From NCBI RefSeq assembly GCF_000621745.1, contig NZ_KK211337.1, forward strand, positions 67,876 through 131,875: a DNA stretch of 64,000 bases, in the 5' to 3' direction. Shown in pieces: positions 44,375 to 53,814 of the stretch. The notes under the pieces were generated by a model. That model worked only from the letters and a program-made list of their open reading frames with translations, was not told where the DNA came from and did not search any database. Origin of the DNA: Clostridium beijerinckii HUN142 (lineage in GTDB: Bacteria; Bacillota; Clostridia; Clostridiales; Clostridiaceae). A program made the position numbers and the translations under genes. The stretch's first letter is position 1. The number at the start of each line of letters is the position of its first letter.

Positions 44375-44403
44375 TTGACATAATTATCTATATGAAATAT
44401 AAT
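44375..44403 (+). promoter_or_regulatory. Consensus promoter of the alaS T-box transcript
   Basis: TTGACA (44375-44380), a 17-base spacer and TATAAT (44398-44403). It matches the sigma-A consensus fully and lies about 20 bases before the T-box stem I. Confidence 0.9.
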
Positions 44404-44424
44404 TTTGATGAAATAATTAAATAT

Positions 44425-44632
44425 TAAGCGATGAATAGGATGAGTAAATTTATTATAGTCGTTTTAGAGAAAAAGTGGTTGGTGAAAACTTTTGGCTGTA
44501 TATTTTGAAGCTGCCTAGGAGCTATAAATTACTAAGTGATGTATGAGTGCATATCATACATAATTAGGGTGGTACCGCGGAATTCTAGCTTTCGTCCCTA
44601 TATCTATTAGGGGAGAGGGCTTTTTTTATTTG
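44425..44632 (+). promoter_or_regulatory. T-box riboswitch for alanyl-tRNA synthetase
   Basis: The T-box sequence AGGGTGGTACCGCG is at 44566-44579, able to pair with the tRNA acceptor end. Stem I starts near GGATGAGTAAATTT and has the AGAGA and GGTGAAAAC elements. The likely specifier is GCT (44510-44512, Ala) in TTTTGAAGCTGCC. The intrinsic terminator follows at about 44594-44632 (TCCCTATA ... GGGGAGAGGG plus T-run). Uncharged tRNA-Ala should favour readthrough into alaS. Confidence 0.93.
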
Positions 44633-44649
44633 GTAAATTATACACATAT

Positions 44650-44726
44650 AAAAAGAGCAGCTATGCTGCAATTAGGATCTTTTCACATTTGAAAAAGGCA
44701 GCTATGCTGCAATACGGAGCCTTTTT
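44650..44726 (+). repeat. Two copies of the GCAGCTATGCTGC palindrome repeat
   Basis: Units at 44650-44682 and 44692-44726, about 42 bases apart, each GCAGCTATGCTGCAAT with flanking A- and T-runs. They lie between the T-box terminator and alaS, so they are transcribed whenever the T-box is read through. Confidence 0.85.
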
Positions 44727-44856
44727 GAAATTAGGAACTTTTAACTAATAATTATGAAATCTTAAATCTTCGTCAGAAGATTATAAACAAAATAAAAATA
44801 TATTCTGAAGGAATATCATAGTCAACTGTTAACTGAAAAAAATGGAGGAATAGTTT

Positions 44857-47496
44857 ATGAAATTTATGAAAACCAATGACTTGAGAGAAGCGTACTTGAA
44901 ATTTTTTGAAAGCAAAGATCATCTAAGAATGGATAGCTTTTCTTTGGTTCCAAAGAACGATAAAAGTTTATTATTAATAAATGCAGGAATGGCTCCGTTA
45001 AAGCCTTATTTCACTGGATTACAAGAACCACCAAAGAGAAGAATTACAACTTGTCAAAAGTGTATTAGAACAGGAGATATCGAAAATGTAGGTATTACAA
45101 GCAGACATGGTACTTTCTTTGAGATGCTTGGAAACTTTTCTTTTGCAGATTATTTCAAAAAAGAAATAATTCCTTGGGCTTGGGAGTTTATTACAGAAGT
45201 GTTGGAACTTCCAAAAGATAGATTATATGTAACTATATATTTAGATGATGATGAAGCATATGAATATTGGACTACACTTACAGATGTAGATAAAACTCAT
45301 ATATTCAGATTAGGTAAGGAAGATAACTTCTGGGAACATGGTGCAGGTCCATGCGGTCCTTGTACAGAAATTCATTTTAATAGATCAGAGCAAATACCAA
45401 CTAACGCTGATGAGTTTGTTAAATTAGCAGATGAAGATAAAATAATAGAATTCTGGAACCTTGTTTTCACTCAATTTGATGGTGATGGAAAAGGAAACTA
45501 TGAAAAACTTGCTAATACTAACATTGATACAGGTATGGGACTTGAAAGACTTGCAACTATAATGCAAGAAAAAAATAGTATTTTTGAAATTGATACATTA
45601 GAAAATATTTTAAGTGAAGTTGCAAAATTAGCTAATGTTAAATATGGGGAAAATCAAAAGACAGATATATCTTTAAGATTAATAACTGACCATATTAGAT
45701 CGATAACTTTCATGATTTCAGATGATGTTATGCCATCGAATGAAGGTAGAGGATATGTGTTAAGAAGACTTCTTAGAAGAGCAGCAAGACATGGAAAAAC
45801 TTTGGGGATTAAAGAAGCATTTCTTTGTAACTTATGCGATACTGTTATAAGAGATTCAAGTGAAGCTTATCCAGAATTAAACAATAAGAAAGAATATATT
45901 AAGAAAGTAATTAAAATAGAAGAAGATAAATTTAGAGAAACATTAGATTCAGGAATGGAAATATTAAATGGATTTATAAGTGAACTAAAGGCAAAGAATG
46001 AAAAAGTTCTTAGTGGTGTAGATGGATTTAAATTATATGATACATTTGGTTTTCCAATGGAACTTACAAAAGAAATATTAGAAGATGAAGGTTTATCATT
46101 AGATGAAGATGCTTTCCATGAAGAAATGAAAGTTCAAAGAGAAAGAGCTAGAAGTGCAAGAAAAGTTTCTAATTACATGGGAACTGATGTTAAAACATTG
46201 GATATTATACCAGGAGAAATCGAAACTATTTTTGATGGATATGACAATGATACTTTAAATGCAGAAGTTAAAGTGTTAATTGAAGGTGAAGATTTTACAG
46301 ATGCTATAACAGAAGGAAATAAAGCTATTATAGTTACCGATGTTACTCCTTTATACGCTGAAATGGGTGGTCAAATAGGAGATACAGGTGTAATATTTAA
46401 TGATGGTTTTAAAGCTAATGTGCTTGATACTAAAAAGAACATAGGCGGAAAAATAGTTCATTTTGTTGAAGTTGTATCAGGAGAACTTAAAGTAGGCGAT
46501 ACAGTTACTATAGAGGTGGATAAAGTTAGACGTGAAAACATTAAGAAGAACCATACTGCAACTCATCTTTTGGATAAAGCATTAACTGAGGTTCTTGGAT
46601 CACATGTTCATCAAGCTGGATCTTATGTAAGTAATGATAGACTTAGATTTGACTTTTCTCATTTTGAAGCTATGACAGAAGAAGAAATTAATAAGGTTGA
46701 AGATTTAGTAAATGAAGCAATTACAAGTGTTACACCAGTTGTTACAGAAGTTATGGATCTTCAAGAAGCAAAAAAAAGTGGAGCTATAGGTATATTTGAT
46801 GATAAATATGCTGATAAAGTTAGAGTTGTAAGTGCAGGGGAATATTCTAAGGAATTATGTGGTGGAACACATATAGATAACACAGGAAAGATTGGTTTGT
46901 TTAAAATTATATCTGAAAGTGGTATTGCAGCAGGAACAAGAAGAATAGAAGCTGTAATAGGAAAAGAAGCTTATAAGATAGTAAATGAAAAGAAAGACTT
47001 GTTAAAAGAAATTTCAACTAAGCTTAAATGCTCAGAAAAAGAATTATTATCTAAACTTGATCAACAAGTTAAGGAATTAAAGGAAAAAGATAAAGAAATA
47101 ACAGTTTTAAAATCTAAATTCGCATCAATGGGAATAGACGATATAGTATCTTCTTCAAGAAAAGTTAAGGATATAAATGTAATTGCATATGAATTGAAAG
47201 ATGTTGATAGTGATACTTTAAGAGATGTTTGCGAAAAAGTAAGAGATAAAGCTCCAAATAGTATAGTTTTACTTATGAGTGCAAATGCTGGAAAAGTTAT
47301 TATTTGTGCTATGGCAACTAAAGATGCAGTAGCTAAAGGTGCGCATTGTGGAAAGTTAATAAAAGAAATATCTTCTATGCTTGGCGGCGGTGGCGGCGGA
47401 AGACCAGACATGGCTCAAGCAGGTGGAAAAATGCCAGAAAAAATACAAGAAGCAATTGAAGAATCATATAAAATAGTGGAAACTTTAGCAAAGTAG
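44857..47496 (+). CDS. alaS: Alanyl-tRNA synthetase
   Basis: 879 residues, full length. Class II catalytic core at the N-terminus (FFESKDHLRMDSFSLVP, LLINAGMAPLKPYFTG, TRHG-like SRHGTFFEMLGNFSFADYF). The editing domain carries HTATHLL (about 566-572) and KELCGGTHID (about 665-674), the Zn-binding HxxxH...CxxxH set. The C-terminal C-Ala domain ends with the glycine run before RPDMAQAGGK. GGAGGA precedes the ATG. It is controlled by the T-box upstream. Confidence 0.97.
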   Translation: MKFMKTNDLREAYLKFFESKDHLRMDSFSLVPKNDKSLLLINAGMAPLKPYFTGLQEPPKRRITTCQKCIRTGDIENVGITSRHGTFFEMLGNFSFADYFKKEIIPWAWEFITEVLELPKDRLYVTIYLDDDEAYEYWTTLTDVDKTHIFRLGKEDNFWEHGAGPCGPCTEIHFNRSEQIPTNADEFVKLADEDKIIEFWNLVFTQFDGDGKGNYEKLANTNIDTGMGLERLATIMQEKNSIFEIDTLENILSEVAKLANVKYGENQKTDISLRLITDHIRSITFMISDDVMPSNEGRGYVLRRLLRRAARHGKTLGIKEAFLCNLCDTVIRDSSEAYPELNNKKEYIKKVIKIEEDKFRETLDSGMEILNGFISELKAKNEKVLSGVDGFKLYDTFGFPMELTKEILEDEGLSLDEDAFHEEMKVQRERARSARKVSNYMGTDVKTLDIIPGEIETIFDGYDNDTLNAEVKVLIEGEDFTDAITEGNKAIIVTDVTPLYAEMGGQIGDTGVIFNDGFKANVLDTKKNIGGKIVHFVEVVSGELKVGDTVTIEVDKVRRENIKKNHTATHLLDKALTEVLGSHVHQAGSYVSNDRLRFDFSHFEAMTEEEINKVEDLVNEAITSVTPVVTEVMDLQEAKKSGAIGIFDDKYADKVRVVSAGEYSKELCGGTHIDNTGKIGLFKIISESGIAAGTRRIEAVIGKEAYKIVNEKKDLLKEISTKLKCSEKELLSKLDQQVKELKEKDKEITVLKSKFASMGIDDIVSSSRKVKDINVIAYELKDVDSDTLRDVCEKVRDKAPNSIVLLMSANAGKVIICAMATKDAVAKGAHCGKLIKEISSMLGGGGGGRPDMAQAGGKMPEKIQEAIEESYKIVETLAK

Positions 47497-47632
47497 TATA
47501 CTTTTTATAAAATATAGGTTATAATCTAAGTATAGTTAGTGAATAAATTTAAAGAATAAAGTTAATAATAAATATGGATATCGTTTCCTTATAAAATGAT
47601 TAAGGGGGTGAGTTGCTTTAAGTAGCAATTTT

Positions 47633-47890
47633 ATGAGTAATAATATTGAACATACAATGCAATTTGATTTAAGTAAGAATAAAGAAGCTCTTACAAAAAC
47701 AATATTAACAGAGGTTTATAATTCATTACAGGAAAAAGGATATAATCCTATAAATCAATTAGTTGGATATTTGATTTCAGGAGACCCTACTTACATCACT
47801 AATTACAACGGAGCAAGAGCTTTAGTAAGAAAACTCGAAAGAGATGACATACTAGAAGAAGTTATAAAATCTTATTTAGAGATAAAGTAG
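47633..47890 (+). CDS. ireB: IreB family regulatory protein (UPF0297)
   Basis: 85 residues: TMQFDLSKNKEALTKTILTE, then SLQEKGYNPINQLVGYLISG and DPTYITNYNGARALVRKLER, the full family pattern. In Enterococcus faecalis IreB is phosphorylated by the kinase IreK and modulates cephalosporin resistance. The order alaS-UPF0297-yqgF-DUF1292 is conserved in Firmicutes. The only start is ATG 47633, but its best ribosome binding site (AAGGGGG) is 24 bases away, with a small hairpin (TTGCT/AGCAA) in between that could bring it near. Confidence 0.93.
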   Translation: MSNNIEHTMQFDLSKNKEALTKTILTEVYNSLQEKGYNPINQLVGYLISGDPTYITNYNGARALVRKLERDDILEEVIKSYLEIK

Positions 47891-47922
47891 AGAGTGCCCG
47901 TTTATAACGGGCACTCTTAATT
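47891..47922 (+). terminator. Terminator after ireB
   Basis: AGAGTGCCCG pairs with CGGGCACTCT, loop TTTATAA, then TAATTTTG. Strong stem, moderate T-run. Confidence 0.85.
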
Positions 47923-47997
47923 TTGTATATGAAAGAAAGTATAATACCATGATTAGGTTAATATTTAATTCGTATATGTTGTGAGAGGTGCTGTAAT

Positions 47998-48411
47998 TTG
48001 AGAATACTTGGATTAGATTTGGGTTCAAAGACTATTGGAGTGGCAGTAAGTGATCCGTTAGGGTTCACAGCTCAAGGCCTAACTACAATTAGAAGAACTA
48101 ACAAAGAAAAAGATATAGCCGAAATAAAGAAATTTTGTGATGAATATGATGCGAAAACTATTTTAATTGGTTTACCCAAGAATATGAATGGAACAATAGG
48201 ACCATCTGGAGAAATAGCAATGGCTTTTGGAAAGATGATAGAAGAAGAGCTTAATGTAGAAGTGAAATTTTGGGATGAACGTTTAACTACTGTTGCAGCT
48301 CAGAGGGCAATGCTTGAAGCTGATTTGTCAAGAAGCAAAAGAAAGAAGATAGTAGATAAAGTTGCATCAACTTACATACTTCAAGGATATTTGGATATGA
48401 TTTCAAAATAA
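47998..48411 (+). CDS. ruvX: RuvX/YqgF family nuclease
   Basis: 137 residues with an RNase H-like fold: RILGLDLGSKTIGVAVSDPL at the start, ILIGLPKNMNGTIGPSGE in the middle and WDERLTTVAAQRAM with KIVDKVASTYILQGYLD at the end. Family members process the 5' end of 16S pre-rRNA and were proposed as Holliday junction resolvases. TTG start at 47998, after GAGAGGTG. Confidence 0.94.
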   Translation: MRILGLDLGSKTIGVAVSDPLGFTAQGLTTIRRTNKEKDIAEIKKFCDEYDAKTILIGLPKNMNGTIGPSGEIAMAFGKMIEEELNVEVKFWDERLTTVAAQRAMLEADLSRSKRKKIVDKVASTYILQGYLDMISK

Positions 48412-48530
48412 AAAATATCTATAGAATAGGAAATTTTGAGAAGTGTATGTATAAGATTAGTTTCTTATGCAATATGCTTTTATTAATAAATAAAAATAAA
48501 GATAAAATAAAGTATAGAAGGGATACATTT

Positions 48531-48809
48531 ATGGATAAAGAAGCAAAATATGTATATATACCTGATCAAGAAGGAAATGATGTTAAGTTCGAGGTTATTA
48601 TATACTTTGAAATAGAAAAATTAAAAGGCCAATATATAATTGCGACTCCTACAATTGAAGAAACTGATGAAGCTTATGCTTTTAAAATATTCAAAGATGA
48701 GGATGGAAGCGATATATTTATAGCGTTAGAAGATGACGATGAAGAATTCGAAATGGTACTAGAGACTTATGAAACTCTTATGAATGAAGATGGTTTAATT
48801 GAGGAATAG
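48531..48809 (+). CDS. DUF1292 family protein (YrzB-like)
   Basis: 92 residues: YVYIPDQEGNDVKFEVIIYF, then YIIATPTIEETDEAYAFKIF and a very acidic end. This is the DUF1292 pattern, in its usual place after alaS-UPF0297-yqgF. Function is unknown. The ATG at 48531 follows AGAAGGG; the longer frame from 48447 has no binding site. Confidence 0.9.
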   Translation: MDKEAKYVYIPDQEGNDVKFEVIIYFEIEKLKGQYIIATPTIEETDEAYAFKIFKDEDGSDIFIALEDDDEEFEMVLETYETLMNEDGLIEE

Positions 48810-48893
48810 TATGCAATCAAGTAAGATAGTATTTTCTTTAATGCTTATTAAAGAAAAATCAATTCATTTAATATGAAAAGTGAGGTGTCATGT

Positions 48894-49358
48894 ATGGATG
48901 CATCAAATTTAATTGATATGAATGCCTTGAAGGAAGACTTGAAAAAGAAGGGTTATAAATTAACACCACAAAGAAGATCGATTGTTGATACTATTATTGA
49001 AAATGAAGGTCAACATTTAACAGCGGAAGAAATATATGATAGTGTAAAAAAGAGTTGCCCGGAAATTGGATTAGCAACAGTTTATAGAACTATTCTTTTG
49101 TTAGAAGAATTAGGTGTAATATCTAGATTAGATCTAAATGATGGATGCAGTAGATATGAAATAGTGCATTCAAATGAAACACACAGGCATCATCATCTTG
49201 TCTGTAATATCTGTCATAAGGTTTCAGAAGTTCAAGATGATTTACTAGAAGATCTAGAATCTGGAATTGAAAAGCAATATAACTTTAAGATTTTAGACCA
49301 TAGTGTGAAATTCTTTGGTGTGTGTGATGAATGCCAAAAAAAATTAAATGATGAATAA
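48894..49358 (+). CDS. Fur family metal-dependent regulator
   Basis: 154 residues. Winged helix (KGYKLTPQRRSIVDTIIENE, IGLATVYRTILLLEELGVI), then the metal-binding dimerisation domain with THRHHHLVC and two CxxC pairs (CNIC and CDEC) for structural zinc. It could be Fur, PerR or Zur; the sequence by eye does not separate them. The ATG at 48894 follows GAGGTG; an ATG at 48873 overlaps that site. It is the last gene of the alaS cluster. Confidence 0.9.
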   Translation: MDASNLIDMNALKEDLKKKGYKLTPQRRSIVDTIIENEGQHLTAEEIYDSVKKSCPEIGLATVYRTILLLEELGVISRLDLNDGCSRYEIVHSNETHRHHHLVCNICHKVSEVQDDLLEDLESGIEKQYNFKILDHSVKFFGVCDECQKKLNDE

Positions 49359-49422
49359 AAGGACTTTTGATAGAAAATTAGAAATAAAATAAAGTCAAGA
49401 ATGTGTCAAATATTTCGCCGTG

Positions 49423-49509
49423 AGTAAAGAAAGATATATATTTTACGGTTTATATATTTACTAAGAAACTGCATTTGGCGCTATGCTTAAAAGAGTATAG
49501 TGTCAAATG
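49423..49509 (+). other. Two adjacent long hairpins upstream of RNase J
   Basis: AGTAAA...TATATATTTTACGG folds back on TTTATATATTTACT (49423-49462), and CATTTGGCGCTATG (about 49472-49485) pairs with TATAGTGTCAAATG (49496-49509) using G-U pairs. No T-run follows. It may be a structured 5' leader of the RNase J mRNA. Confidence 0.45.
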
Positions 49510-49719
49510 GCAATTGATATGAAGGTATGTATGTGTAAAGTGAATTGACATGGCTAAACCTTATATGCTCAATAAAGCAATATAGGCTTATAGATTGCAA
49601 TTTGAATTAAGGTCGCCTGTGTTAATGTGGAATGTATTTGCACATATGACTTATTATTTTTAATGCTAAAGAAAGAACCTTTGTTTATAAATATAATATT
49701 AAGAAGAAGGAGGGGAAGT

Positions 49720-51387
49720 ATGAAAAATGAAAGAGCGAAGATAAAAATAATTCCTCTTGGTGGTATAAACGAAATCGGGAAAAATATAACAGCTATAGAA
49801 TATAAAGAAGATATTATTATTATAGACTGTGGACTAAAGTTTCCTGATGATGATATGTTTGGAATAGATATTGTAATACCAGATGTTTCATATCTAATCA
49901 AAAACTTAGAAAAAATCAAGGGGATATTTTTAACTCACGGACATGAAGACCATATAGGAGCGTTGCCGTATGTGCTTAGACAACTAAATGTTCCTGTTTA
50001 TGGTACTAAGCTTACTCTTGGAATAGTTGAAACAAAACTAAAGGAACACGGTTTGTTAGCTTCAACAGAGTTAGTAAGAGTAAAGCCAAAGGATATAATT
50101 AAGCTTGATAGTGTTTCAGTTGAATTTATAAAGACTAATCACTCAATTGCAGATTCAGTTGCAATTGCAGTTCATACACCACTTGGGGTAGTACTTCATA
50201 CAGGAGATTTTAAGATTGATTACACACCAATTGATGGAGAAATGATGGATTTTGGAAGATTAGCTGAACTTGGAAGAAAGGGAGTTTTAGTATTAATGGC
50301 GGATTCAACAAATGTTGAAAGACCAGGATATACTATGACAGAAAAGATTGTGGGAGAAACTTTCCTAAGGCTTTTTGGCAAGGCTAAGGGCAGGCTAATA
50401 GTTGCGACGTTTGCATCTAATGTTCACAGAATTCAGCAAATAATTACAGCAGCTGAAGCTTATGAAAAGAAGGTAGCTGTATCAGGAAGAAGTATGGAGA
50501 ATATTGTTCAAGTTGCAATAGAACTTGGATATCTTACAGTTGGAAAAGATGTACTTATTCCTGTTGATCAAATTTCAAAATATCCAAACGAAAAAATTGT
50601 TGTAATAACAACTGGAAGCCAAGGGGAACCAATGTCTGCGCTTGCAAGAATGGCAGCATCGGAACATAGAAAAATCAATGTGATTCCAGGTGATACAGTA
50701 ATTATTTCAGCAACGCCTATACCAGGTAATGAGAAGTTTGTTTCAAAAGTTATAAATCAACTATTTAAAAAGGGTGCTCAAGTTATATATGATTCCCAGG
50801 AAAAGATCCACGTTTCAGGTCATGCATGTCAAGAGGAACTTAAACTAATGCAGGCTTTAGTTAAGCCAAAATTCTTTGTGCCAGTTCATGGTGAATATAG
50901 ACATTTAAAGAAGCATGGTGAACTAGCTATTGAAGTTGGACTTTCAGAAAAGAATTTATTAATACCTGAAAATGGTGATGTTATTGAAGTAGCAAGAAAT
51001 TATATTAAAAAGAATGGTACTGTTGTTTCAGGGCAAGTATTTGTTGATGGTCTCGGTGTTGGAGATGTTGGAAATATTGTCTTAAGAGATAGAAAGCATC
51101 TTTCACAAGATGGTATCTTAACAATTGTAGTAACAATAGAAAAACAGACTGGAAGAGTTGTATCTGGTCCAGATATAATTTCAAGGGGCTTCGTATATGT
51201 TAGAGAATCTGAAGGTCTTATGGATGAAGCAAGAGAAATTGTCAAATCTGTATTAAAGACTTGTGAAGAAAAACAGATTACTGACTGGGCTACACTAAAA
51301 TCTAAGATGAGAGATCAGCTTAGAGAGTTCCTTTATGAAAAGACTAAGAGAAAACCTATGATATTACCAATAATTATGGAGTTTTAG
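49720..51387 (+). CDS. rnj: Ribonuclease J
   Basis: 555 residues. A metallo-beta-lactamase/beta-CASP RNase with endonuclease and 5'-exonuclease activity in mRNA decay and rRNA maturation. Key elements are TIYIDCG-like IIIDCGLKFPDD, the zinc motif LTHGHEDHIGALPYVL, LHTGDFKID, MADSTNVERPGYTMTE, and HVSGHACQEELKLM in the beta-CASP end. The ATG at 49720 follows GGAGGGG; the long in-frame extension from 49627 lacks a site. RNase J1 versus J2 cannot be told. Confidence 0.95.
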   Translation: MKNERAKIKIIPLGGINEIGKNITAIEYKEDIIIIDCGLKFPDDDMFGIDIVIPDVSYLIKNLEKIKGIFLTHGHEDHIGALPYVLRQLNVPVYGTKLTLGIVETKLKEHGLLASTELVRVKPKDIIKLDSVSVEFIKTNHSIADSVAIAVHTPLGVVLHTGDFKIDYTPIDGEMMDFGRLAELGRKGVLVLMADSTNVERPGYTMTEKIVGETFLRLFGKAKGRLIVATFASNVHRIQQIITAAEAYEKKVAVSGRSMENIVQVAIELGYLTVGKDVLIPVDQISKYPNEKIVVITTGSQGEPMSALARMAASEHRKINVIPGDTVIISATPIPGNEKFVSKVINQLFKKGAQVIYDSQEKIHVSGHACQEELKLMQALVKPKFFVPVHGEYRHLKKHGELAIEVGLSEKNLLIPENGDVIEVARNYIKKNGTVVSGQVFVDGLGVGDVGNIVLRDRKHLSQDGILTIVVTIEKQTGRVVSGPDIISRGFVYVRESEGLMDEAREIVKSVLKTCEEKQITDWATLKSKMRDQLREFLYEKTKRKPMILPIIMEF

Positions 51388-51879
51388 AAATGCAAAAGAA
51401 AATAGCAAGTCGAAAACTGCAACAATATATATGAGAAAATTAAATAATATAATTCATCTTTTTAAAAAAGTTATTTGACCTACAGCGCCTGATAGCTTAA
51501 GATAAATTTTTATGAGTTGAATTTTTTTGGAGTATATATGTTAATAATTGAGTTATAATTAACGAAATATTAAGTTGTTAAAGTTATAATTGTTTGGAAT
51601 AGGGTTGACTTTTTTTGATGGAAAGAGTAGAATTTATAATAGTTGTGTAGGAATTGGGTACTTTAAGTATCCAATTTTCTTTTGGAGAAAAACAGTTATA
51701 GGTTTACATTTATATGTGAATAATTTTTATCATAATTTATTTATAATATATAGGAATAATATATTAATAGTATGAAGTTATTTACAATATATACTTAAAT
51801 TTTAACTAATTTATATACAAACTAAAGAGAAACTATAAAAGAAAAATTCGCAGCTTATTTGCTGTTTGGAGGAATAAAA
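51388..51879 (+). other. Leader region of typA
   Basis: About 490 bases. Two TATAAT boxes at 51554-51559 and 51585-51590 and an intrinsic terminator at 51652-51683. A 61-codon frame spanning the terminator (51590-51775) is judged spurious. Confidence 0.55.
51652..51683 (+). terminator. Intrinsic terminator inside the typA leader
   Basis: AATTGGGTACT (51652-51662) pairs with AGTATCCAATT (51666-51676) with one G-U, followed by TTTCTTTT. With the TATAAT boxes about 65-95 bases upstream it could end a small RNA or act as an attenuator for typA. Confidence 0.7.
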
Positions 51880-53706
51880 ATGGAATTAATTAAAAGAGAA
51901 GATATAAGAAATATTGCTATAATAGCCCACGTTGACCACGGTAAGACAACTTTAGTAGATGCTTTGTTAAGACAAAGCCATACATTTAGAGCTAATGAAA
52001 AAGTAGAAGAAAGAGTAATGGATTCTAATGACTTAGAAAAAGAAAGAGGAATTACAATTCTTTCAAAGAATACTGCAGTAATTTATAATGATATAAAGAT
52101 AAATATAGTAGATACACCAGGGCATGCTGATTTCGGTGGAGAAGTTGAACGTGTACTTAAAATGGTTGATTCAGTTTTGCTTGTTGTTGATTCTTATGAA
52201 GGACCAATGCCACAAACTAAATTCGTTTTAAAGAAATCATTAGAATTAGGTTTAAGACCAATAGTTATAATTAACAAGATAGATAAACCAAATGCTAGAC
52301 CAACAGAAGTTATTGATGAAGTATTTGACCTGTTCGTAGAACTTGGAGCTAATGATGAACAATTAGATTTCCAAATTATTTATGCATCAGCTAGAGAAGG
52401 TTTTGCAAAATATAATGTAGATGATGAAAATAATGATATGACTCCTATATTTGAAACAATATTAAAATATGTTGCACCACCAGAAGGATATATGGATGAA
52501 CCACTTCAAATGCTTGTTAGTACACTAGATACAAATGCATTTGTTGGTAAAATTGCAATTGGTAAGATACATCGAGGTACAGTAAAGAGAAATCAAACAG
52601 TTGCTTTATTAAAGAATGATGGATCAAGTGCTAATTACAAGATAACTAGTATATTTACGTACAAAGGATTAAAGAGAGAAGAAGCAGAAGAAGCTTCAAT
52701 GGGAGATATAGTTGCAGTAAGTGGTGTTCTTGATGCTAATATAGGTGATACTATAGCAGATTCATCATCACCAGAAGCATTACCATTCCTTGAAATAGAT
52801 GAACCAACATTAAATATGAACTTCATGGTTAATGATTCACCATTTGCAGGTCAAGAAGGTGAGTTTGTAACATCAAGACATTTAAGAGATAGATTAATGA
52901 GAGAACTTGAAACAAATGTAAGTTTAAGAGTAAAAGAACTTACTCCAGATTGCTTTGAAGTTTCAGGAAGAGGAGAACTTCACCTTTCAGTTCTTATTGA
53001 AACAATGAGAAGAGAAGGATATGAATTCCAAGTTTCAAAAGCAAATGTTATATTTAGAGAAGTAAATGGTCACAAGGAAGAACCAATTGAGTACTTAACA
53101 ATTGACGTTCCAGAAGAATTCATGGGACCTGTTATGGAAAAGTTAGGACCAAGAAAAGCAGAAATGGTTAATATGACATCTGCAGTAAATGGATACACAA
53201 GATTAGAATTCACAGTTCCAGCTAGAGGTCTTATTGGATTTAGAAGTGAATTAATGACTGATACAAAGGGTAATGGAATTATGAATCACGTATTCCATTC
53301 ATATGAAAAATACAAAGGTGATATTCCAGGAAGAAGCAGAGGATCAATAGTTTCATTTGAAGCAGGAGATTCAATAGCATATGGATTATATAGTGCTCAA
53401 GAAAGAGGGCAATTATTCATAGGCGCTGGTGTTCCTGTATATGGTGGTATGATCGTTGGTGTTTCTGCAAGAGCAGAGGATCTTGAAATTAATGTATGTA
53501 AAATGAAGAAACTTACTAATACAAGATCATCAGGTGCTGATGATGCATTAAAATTAACTCCACCAGTTGAAATGTCTCTTGAACAATGTTTAGAATTTAT
53601 AAATGCTGATGAATTGGTAGAAGTTACACCAAAGAATATAAGAATGAGAAAAAGAGTATTAGATAGTGCTGAAAGAAGAAGAATGATTAGCAGAAATAAA
53701 AAATAA
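51880..53706 (+). CDS. typA: Ribosome-associated GTPase TypA/BipA
   Basis: 608 residues. G domain motifs: NIAIIAHVDHGKTTLVDALL, ERGITILSKNTAV, DTPGHADFGGEVER, NKIDKPNARP. Then EF-G-like domains III and V and the BipA-specific C-terminal domain (EVTPKNIRMRKRVLD). Acts in 50S assembly and stress/cold adaptation. The ATG at 51880 follows TGGAGG; the TTG at 51859 would contain that site. Confidence 0.97.
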   Translation: MELIKREDIRNIAIIAHVDHGKTTLVDALLRQSHTFRANEKVEERVMDSNDLEKERGITILSKNTAVIYNDIKINIVDTPGHADFGGEVERVLKMVDSVLLVVDSYEGPMPQTKFVLKKSLELGLRPIVIINKIDKPNARPTEVIDEVFDLFVELGANDEQLDFQIIYASAREGFAKYNVDDENNDMTPIFETILKYVAPPEGYMDEPLQMLVSTLDTNAFVGKIAIGKIHRGTVKRNQTVALLKNDGSSANYKITSIFTYKGLKREEAEEASMGDIVAVSGVLDANIGDTIADSSSPEALPFLEIDEPTLNMNFMVNDSPFAGQEGEFVTSRHLRDRLMRELETNVSLRVKELTPDCFEVSGRGELHLSVLIETMRREGYEFQVSKANVIFREVNGHKEEPIEYLTIDVPEEFMGPVMEKLGPRKAEMVNMTSAVNGYTRLEFTVPARGLIGFRSELMTDTKGNGIMNHVFHSYEKYKGDIPGRSRGSIVSFEAGDSIAYGLYSAQERGQLFIGAGVPVYGGMIVGVSARAEDLEINVCKMKKLTNTRSSGADDALKLTPPVEMSLEQCLEFINADELVEVTPKNIRMRKRVLDSAERRRMISRNKK

Positions 53707-53742
53707 TTTGCTGAAAATACTTTAACTATTAAATAAAATAAA

Positions 53743-53790
53743 TATAATTAAAGTAAATGGTCTTTATTTGGCTATTTACTTTTAATTATA
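53743..53790. other. AT-rich hairpin between typA and mltG
   Basis: TATAATTAAAGTAAAT (53743-53758) pairs with ATTTACTTTTAATTATA (53774-53790) with one bulge. No strong T-run, so it may be a weak terminator or a processing/stability element. The mltG binding site follows at once. Confidence 0.55.
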
Positions 53791-53814
53791 TCTAGGAGAA
53801 AGTAGAAAAAGTTT

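Larger units (their letters stand above)
44278..44856 (+). other. Leader region of alaS
   Basis: Contains a consensus promoter (44375-44403), a T-box riboswitch (44425-44632) and two copies of a dispersed palindromic repeat (44650-44726) between the T-box terminator and the alaS ribosome binding site. Confidence 0.85.

Noticed and set aside
47061..47411. Antisense 116-codon frame in alaS
   Set aside because: Shadow of the alaS coding sequence, without a start site or motif.
51590..51775. 61-codon frame upstream of typA
   Set aside because: It spans an intrinsic terminator, has no good ribosome binding site and resembles no protein.
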